In this document: piece by piece, positions 61,276-64,000 of the stretch
How the letters are laid out: each line of letters opens with the position of its first letter
Numbering within the stretch: position 1 is the stretch's first letter
Assembly (NCBI GenBank): GCA_014872805.1
Contig: WKFN01000006.1
Location: forward strand, 1 to 64,000
DNA from: Opacimonas sp014872805
Lineage (GTDB): Bacteria > Pseudomonadota > Gammaproteobacteria > Enterobacterales > Alteromonadaceae
Direction of reading: 5' to 3'
Length of the DNA stretch: 64,000 nucleotides
Notes under the pieces: model-generated
Database searches by the model: none
What the model saw: only the letters and a program-made list of their open reading frames with translations
Told to the model about the DNA's origin: nothing
Made by a program: the position numbers and the translations under genes

Positions 61276-62468
61276 ACTAAATCCTCTGTGTTCTCAGCAT
61301 GTGCCAGTTCTTTTGTATCATCTTTGTTCCCTGATCTAACTGTATTAATCGCGTTGTTGAGTAATTGGGTTTGCGTATCATCCATGTTTATAAGCCCCTC
61401 ACGGGTATAAAAATCTTGAACGATGTCCTGTGCGGAACGATGTTTGATATTGGCAACTTGAGTTTGGGCATGCCTGATAGGTAACTTACTCTGCTCTAAA
61501 CCGGTGTTACGCAGCTCCACAATATTAGGGTAATACTCACGCAAGCGACTCAATGGATTGTGTACGCGTTTGATATCCGTTAATTCGATGCGAATAAAAT
61601 CATCGTGATTGGGATCGCTTGGCGCATCTTTTAGGATGTGCTCAAAGGTGTTTTTGATGACACGGACATCTCGCAAAGGGGAGATGGGGAGCAGATCATA
61701 CTGCATTTCGCTTTGGGTGAGCGTCACCAAGGTTACAGATTTATCATGGTTAGCTTCGGATAACGAATATTTTAAAGGAGAGCCACAGTAGCGAATATGC
61801 TCTGCGCCTTTGTGATGAGCGCTGTGCAAATGCCCTAGCGCGACATAAGCAAAGTCCATCATTGGATCGGCACTTACTTGATCGCTCCCCCCAACGCTCA
61901 ATGTGCGCTCTGAATCAGTTACTTTGCCACCTTGTACAAAGCAATGGCTGAGTAACACTTTGGGCGCGGATGATGTATGCGCTGCTTTGACTTGCTCCAC
62001 CAATAGTGTATGCGCTTCGTCATAGGTTTTGACTGACTCACCTGTTGCAGTTCGCACGGATGTCGGGTCACAAAAGGGGATCCCATAAAAATACACTGGC
62101 TCATCGTCGCCCAATATAACTGGCTGGGTCACATCTTTTAAGTCAGTTAGCAAATACAAATTGGCACGCCTAACAGCCTTCTTGTTCATACCCAAACGCA
62201 CGGGACAATCGTGGTTACCAGAGATCAATACCACAGGGATGTTGAGCTCATCCCGGCACCGGTCGAGAAACGATTCAAACAGCGCAATCGCTTCACGAGC
62301 CGGTGTTGAATTGTCGTACACATCGCCAGCGATAATCAGTGCATCAGCTTGTTTTTGTTCACAATATACCAAGATCTGTTCGAGCATGTGCGCTTGCTCA
62401 TCATGTAAGCTGATGTAGTTGAAGTGGCGCCCAATGTGCAAATCTGAGGTGTGAATAAATCGAAACAT
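61272..62468 (-). CDS. sbcD: exonuclease subunit SbcD (Mre11-like)
   Basis: 398 aa. Metallophosphoesterase motifs FIHTSDLHIGRHF, IIAGDVYDNSTP, VVLISGNHDCP, LSHCFVQGG and ALGHLHSAH give the two-metal site. It is the nuclease of SbcCD. sbcD precedes sbcC in one minus-strand unit. The C-terminal ~30 residues are acidic and variable. Confidence 0.97.
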   Translation of the reverse strand: MFRFIHTSDLHIGRHFNYISLHDEQAHMLEQILVYCEQKQADALIIAGDVYDNSTPAREAIALFESFLDRCRDELNIPVVLISGNHDCPVRLGMNKKAVRRANLYLLTDLKDVTQPVILGDDEPVYFYGIPFCDPTSVRTATGESVKTYDEAHTLLVEQVKAAHTSSAPKVLLSHCFVQGGKVTDSERTLSVGGSDQVSADPMMDFAYVALGHLHSAHHKGAEHIRYCGSPLKYSLSEANHDKSVTLVTLTQSEMQYDLLPISPLRDVRVIKNTFEHILKDAPSDPNHDDFIRIELTDIKRVHNPLSRLREYYPNIVELRNTGLEQSKLPIRHAQTQVANIKHRSAQDIVQDFYTREGLINMDDTQTQLLNNAINTVRSGNKDDTKELAHAENTEDLV

Positions 62469-62577
62469 GCTGATCCCAGTAGTAAGAGAGCGTTAACTAT
62501 AGCATGAGATATGAGGAGTAAAAGGACTGAAAATTTTGAGGCCAAAAATGTGTTGCTTTACGCAACAGATAATTTGA

Positions 62578-62823
62578 TTATCCTATCCGACTGTCTTGCT
62601 CCATGATTTTGCGCAGAGCCTCTTTGACAGGCACAAAGTCCTCTTTTTGGATGAGTTCTAAAGCCGACTGATTGCCAAACTCCTGACGAGAAACTGTTAG
62701 CCACGCGGCCATATCTTGTAAATTATCCCCCATCACCATGATCAGGTGATCAATAATGGGAGACAAATAGATGATCTCGTTTGGTTCCAGTAAAGCGTTA
62801 AGCTGTGTAATAAAATTGACTCT
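62578..62823 (-). CDS. small protein resembling the MbcA/ParS-type antitoxin C-terminal domain
   Basis: 81 aa from ATG 62823; in-frame starts up to 62895 would add as many as 24 residues and none has a clear ribosome site. MAAWLTVSRQEFGNQSALELIQKEDFVPVKEALRKI recalls the WL...P...LGG.SPLELL ... V...L pattern of Xre/MbcA/ParS antitoxins. No RES-domain toxin is adjacent. It is tentative and could simply be a conserved hypothetical. Confidence 0.5.
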   Translation of the reverse strand, partial: RVNFITQLNALLEPNEIIYLSPIIDHLIMVMGDNLQDMAAWLTVSRQEFGNQSALELIQKEDFVPVKEALRKIMEQDSRIG

Positions 62824-62933
62824 TGTCATGAGTTTATTTATGGATAATTTTGTATTTATAACAATTTGGTCCATGTAAAGATCACTTAGCATCAATTAAC
62901 AAACCGCTCTGCGTAACTATCCGTATACATCGT

Positions 62934-63539
62934 ATGAATGTATACAAACCCCTATTCTTAATATTTTTGTGCTTAGCGTGTTACATTGCTTGCTTACCAT
63001 ACACTGAGCATTCGACTACGCCTTTGTATAGCTCTAACCAAGCACAGGCCATACAGCAATCACTGCACCAAATCGCTTTTTTGCCCGAGGACAAACGTTC
63101 TGTGGCTTTGGTCGCGGGTGTTATTCAATGTGACGATATGGAGATTGGCAAAGCTGTTAGGCGCAAGCAACCCAATAGCGCCATTGCGGAGCTGATGGCA
63201 CTGATTGGTTACACTTTGACGGGGCAAGCAACAAATCAGCTTCCTAGTGCCGTAGAAGATTTTCAACAGGCGCATCAAATTTTTGGTTTGGTGGAACCTG
63301 AGATTTACCAACTTGATGAAACAAAACAGTTATTTGGCTATGTTTATAAAACACCCAATGCGCGATTTTATGTGATAGTCAATTTGTCCTTTGATACTCA
63401 TCAAATCCCCTTCCCTCTGGGTTTTATGAGTAGTACCAAAGTCAGTATGTGGCACAGTGATACTGAAGAGTTTGCGACGTTTGTCATGCAAAGGCCATTA
63501 AGCATACAACCACTGACGCTGGTGATTGTAAAAGTATAA
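62934..63539 (+). CDS. uncharacterised exported or membrane-anchored protein
   Basis: 201 aa. N-terminal hydrophobic segment (YKPLFLIFLCLACYIACL), possibly a signal or lipobox. The C-terminal ~70 residues (LFGYVYKTPNARFYVIVNLSFD ... PLTLVIVKV) resemble the small beta-sandwich that ends GH13-type glycoside hydrolases, but no catalytic barrel is present. No other recognisable motif. The gene is isolated; weak ribosome site. Confidence 0.5.
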   Translation: MNVYKPLFLIFLCLACYIACLPYTEHSTTPLYSSNQAQAIQQSLHQIAFLPEDKRSVALVAGVIQCDDMEIGKAVRRKQPNSAIAELMALIGYTLTGQATNQLPSAVEDFQQAHQIFGLVEPEIYQLDETKQLFGYVYKTPNARFYVIVNLSFDTHQIPFPLGFMSSTKVSMWHSDTEEFATFVMQRPLSIQPLTLVIVKV

Positions 63540-63543
63540 AACT

Positions 63544-63769
63544 CTATGCCAGTAAGCCCTTTTGACGCATACTCGATGCAAACCACAGTAACAAAAAAGC
63601 CACATCAAAAATTGTGATAGTAAAAGCTAACGCGGCGCCTGAATACAAATACGCCAAATGCCTGAGCAATGTTTGCCCAGATGGGGAAAGATAGAAAATA
63701 TTCACGCTGTTCTTCAGTGAACGCCGCTAGATAGGCTTCATTTTGCGAGTGGGTCATCGTGAAATCCAT
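63544..63769 (-). pseudogene. remnant of a small integral membrane protein
   Basis: From ATG 63769 the frame reads THSQNEAYLAAFTEEQREYF, LSFPIWANIAQAFGVF, then stops soon after. One base over, the sequence continues as YLYSGAALAFTITIFDVAFL, LLWFASSMRQKGLLA and a stop at 63544. The family (YLAAFTxEQRxYF, FPxWaxxxWAxGV), a ~140-aa multi-TM protein often annotated as sugar transporter, has several more helices between these ends. Both an internal deletion and a frameshift are therefore indicated. The ATG overlaps the EamA stop (TGATG). Confidence 0.65.
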
Positions 63770-64000
63770 CACGCCTGTGGCCACATAACTAGAATAGCAG
63801 CAATGGCGACGAGCATGAGCGCAAGCATATCTTTTTTGGGGATAGGGGTTTTGAGGTACACGACCGAGACCAGCATCATAAAAAATATCTCAACCTGTCC
63901 GAGCGTTTTGACCAAAGGAACGGCCATTAATGCCATGGCATGGAACCAGCCAAACGACCCGAGAAAGCTCGCCACACTGGTAAACACAACCAATTTCGGG
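63769..64000 (-). CDS. EamA/DMT family transporter, C-terminal end (partial)
   Basis: The frame is open to the right edge of the window and gives the last ~76 residues: three hydrophobic segments including FGWFHAMALMAVPLVKTLGQVEIFFMML and LKTPIPKKDMLALMLVAIAAILVMW, the typical end of an EamA-type drug/metabolite transporter. The rest of the gene lies outside the window. Substrate unknown. Confidence 0.75.
   Translation of the reverse strand, partial: PKLVVFTSVASFLGSFGWFHAMALMAVPLVKTLGQVEIFFMMLVSVVYLKTPIPKKDMLALMLVAIAAILVMWPQA

Noticed and set aside
56974..62895. A phage-defence island built around the WYL regulator
   Set aside because: No restriction, BREX, CBASS, nuclease-helicase or toxin gene is adjacent; SbcCD is a housekeeping nuclease.
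62934..63539. Calling the 201-aa protein a glycoside hydrolase
   Set aside because: Only a vague similarity of the last ~70 residues to a GH13 C-terminal domain; no catalytic barrel or acidic motifs.
1..64000. tRNA genes, CRISPR arrays, prophage or complete insertion sequences
   Set aside because: Looked for on both strands; no cloverleaf with CCA-type end, no regularly spaced repeats, no transposase or integrase was recognised by reading. A tRNAscan or repeat-finder run would settle it.

Overview
The window is chromosomal DNA of a gammaproteobacterium, most likely a marine Alteromonadales (Alteromonadaceae-type) species. This rests on gene order: dprA-smg-yrdD-tsaC-hemF-aroE beside an rRNA operon, trkA/trkH, polA with a Spot 42 RNA, engB, yihI, glyQS, gyrB-recF-dnaN-dnaA, rpmH-rnpA-yidD-yidC, mnmE, mioC, oriC, mnmG-rsmG-parAB and the atp operon. 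The species cannot be named from sequence alone. The window spans the replication origin; almost everything is core housekeeping, with small accessory or decaying loci in the gaps.

Layout. 1-478: 5' tip of a 16S rRNA gene on the minus strand with its leader and two tandem promoters. 479-7405: yrdA, then a minus-strand block (LysM protein, dprA, smg, yrdD, tsaC, hemF, ompW, aroE). 7553-13228: def-fmt-rsmB-trkA, convergent with trkH. 13671-19953: polA, a short Spot 42 RNA, a frameshifted LysE exporter, engB, cytochrome c4, a strong candidate small RNA and a methyltransferase. 20017-24938: yihI, a DUF2489 gene, glyQS, a lipoprotein and arfB. 25028-31178: dnaA-dnaN-recF-gyrB on the minus strand. 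31520-37805: rpmH, rnpA, yidD, yidC, yajQ, mnmE, mioC and a DnaT-like/DnaC-like pair. 37806-38341: oriC. 38342-49771: mnmG, rsmG, parA, parB and the complete ATP synthase operon. 49902-55358: a secreted Ig-like protein, a response regulator/histidine kinase pair, a truncated GST gene and hrpB. 55345-64000: mostly minus strand, with a CIA30 protein, a porin remnant, an OB-like DUF3127 protein, a WYL regulator, sbcCD, several uncharacterised genes, a membrane-protein pseudogene and the end of an EamA transporter.

How the parts work together. The window holds initiation (DnaA, oriC and a DnaT/DnaC-like helicase-loading pair next to oriC), elongation (DnaN, GyrB, PolA, RecF) and segregation (ParA, ParB and four parS-like sites, at about -18.7, -10.5, -9.9 and +18.3 kb from oriC). 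Membrane biogenesis (YidC/YidD), tRNA modification (MnmE/MnmG) and ATP synthesis sit beside the origin, as in many gammaproteobacteria.

The most interesting items are the dnaT/dnaC-like pair inserted between mioC and oriC, with a membrane-segment reading frame directly behind it; a TAA-repeat element in oriC; a 63-nt Spot 42 RNA; a strongly promoted and terminated candidate small RNA between the engB/cytochrome c4 genes and yihI; and the parS distribution. No tRNA gene, CRISPR array, prophage or intact insertion sequence was seen.
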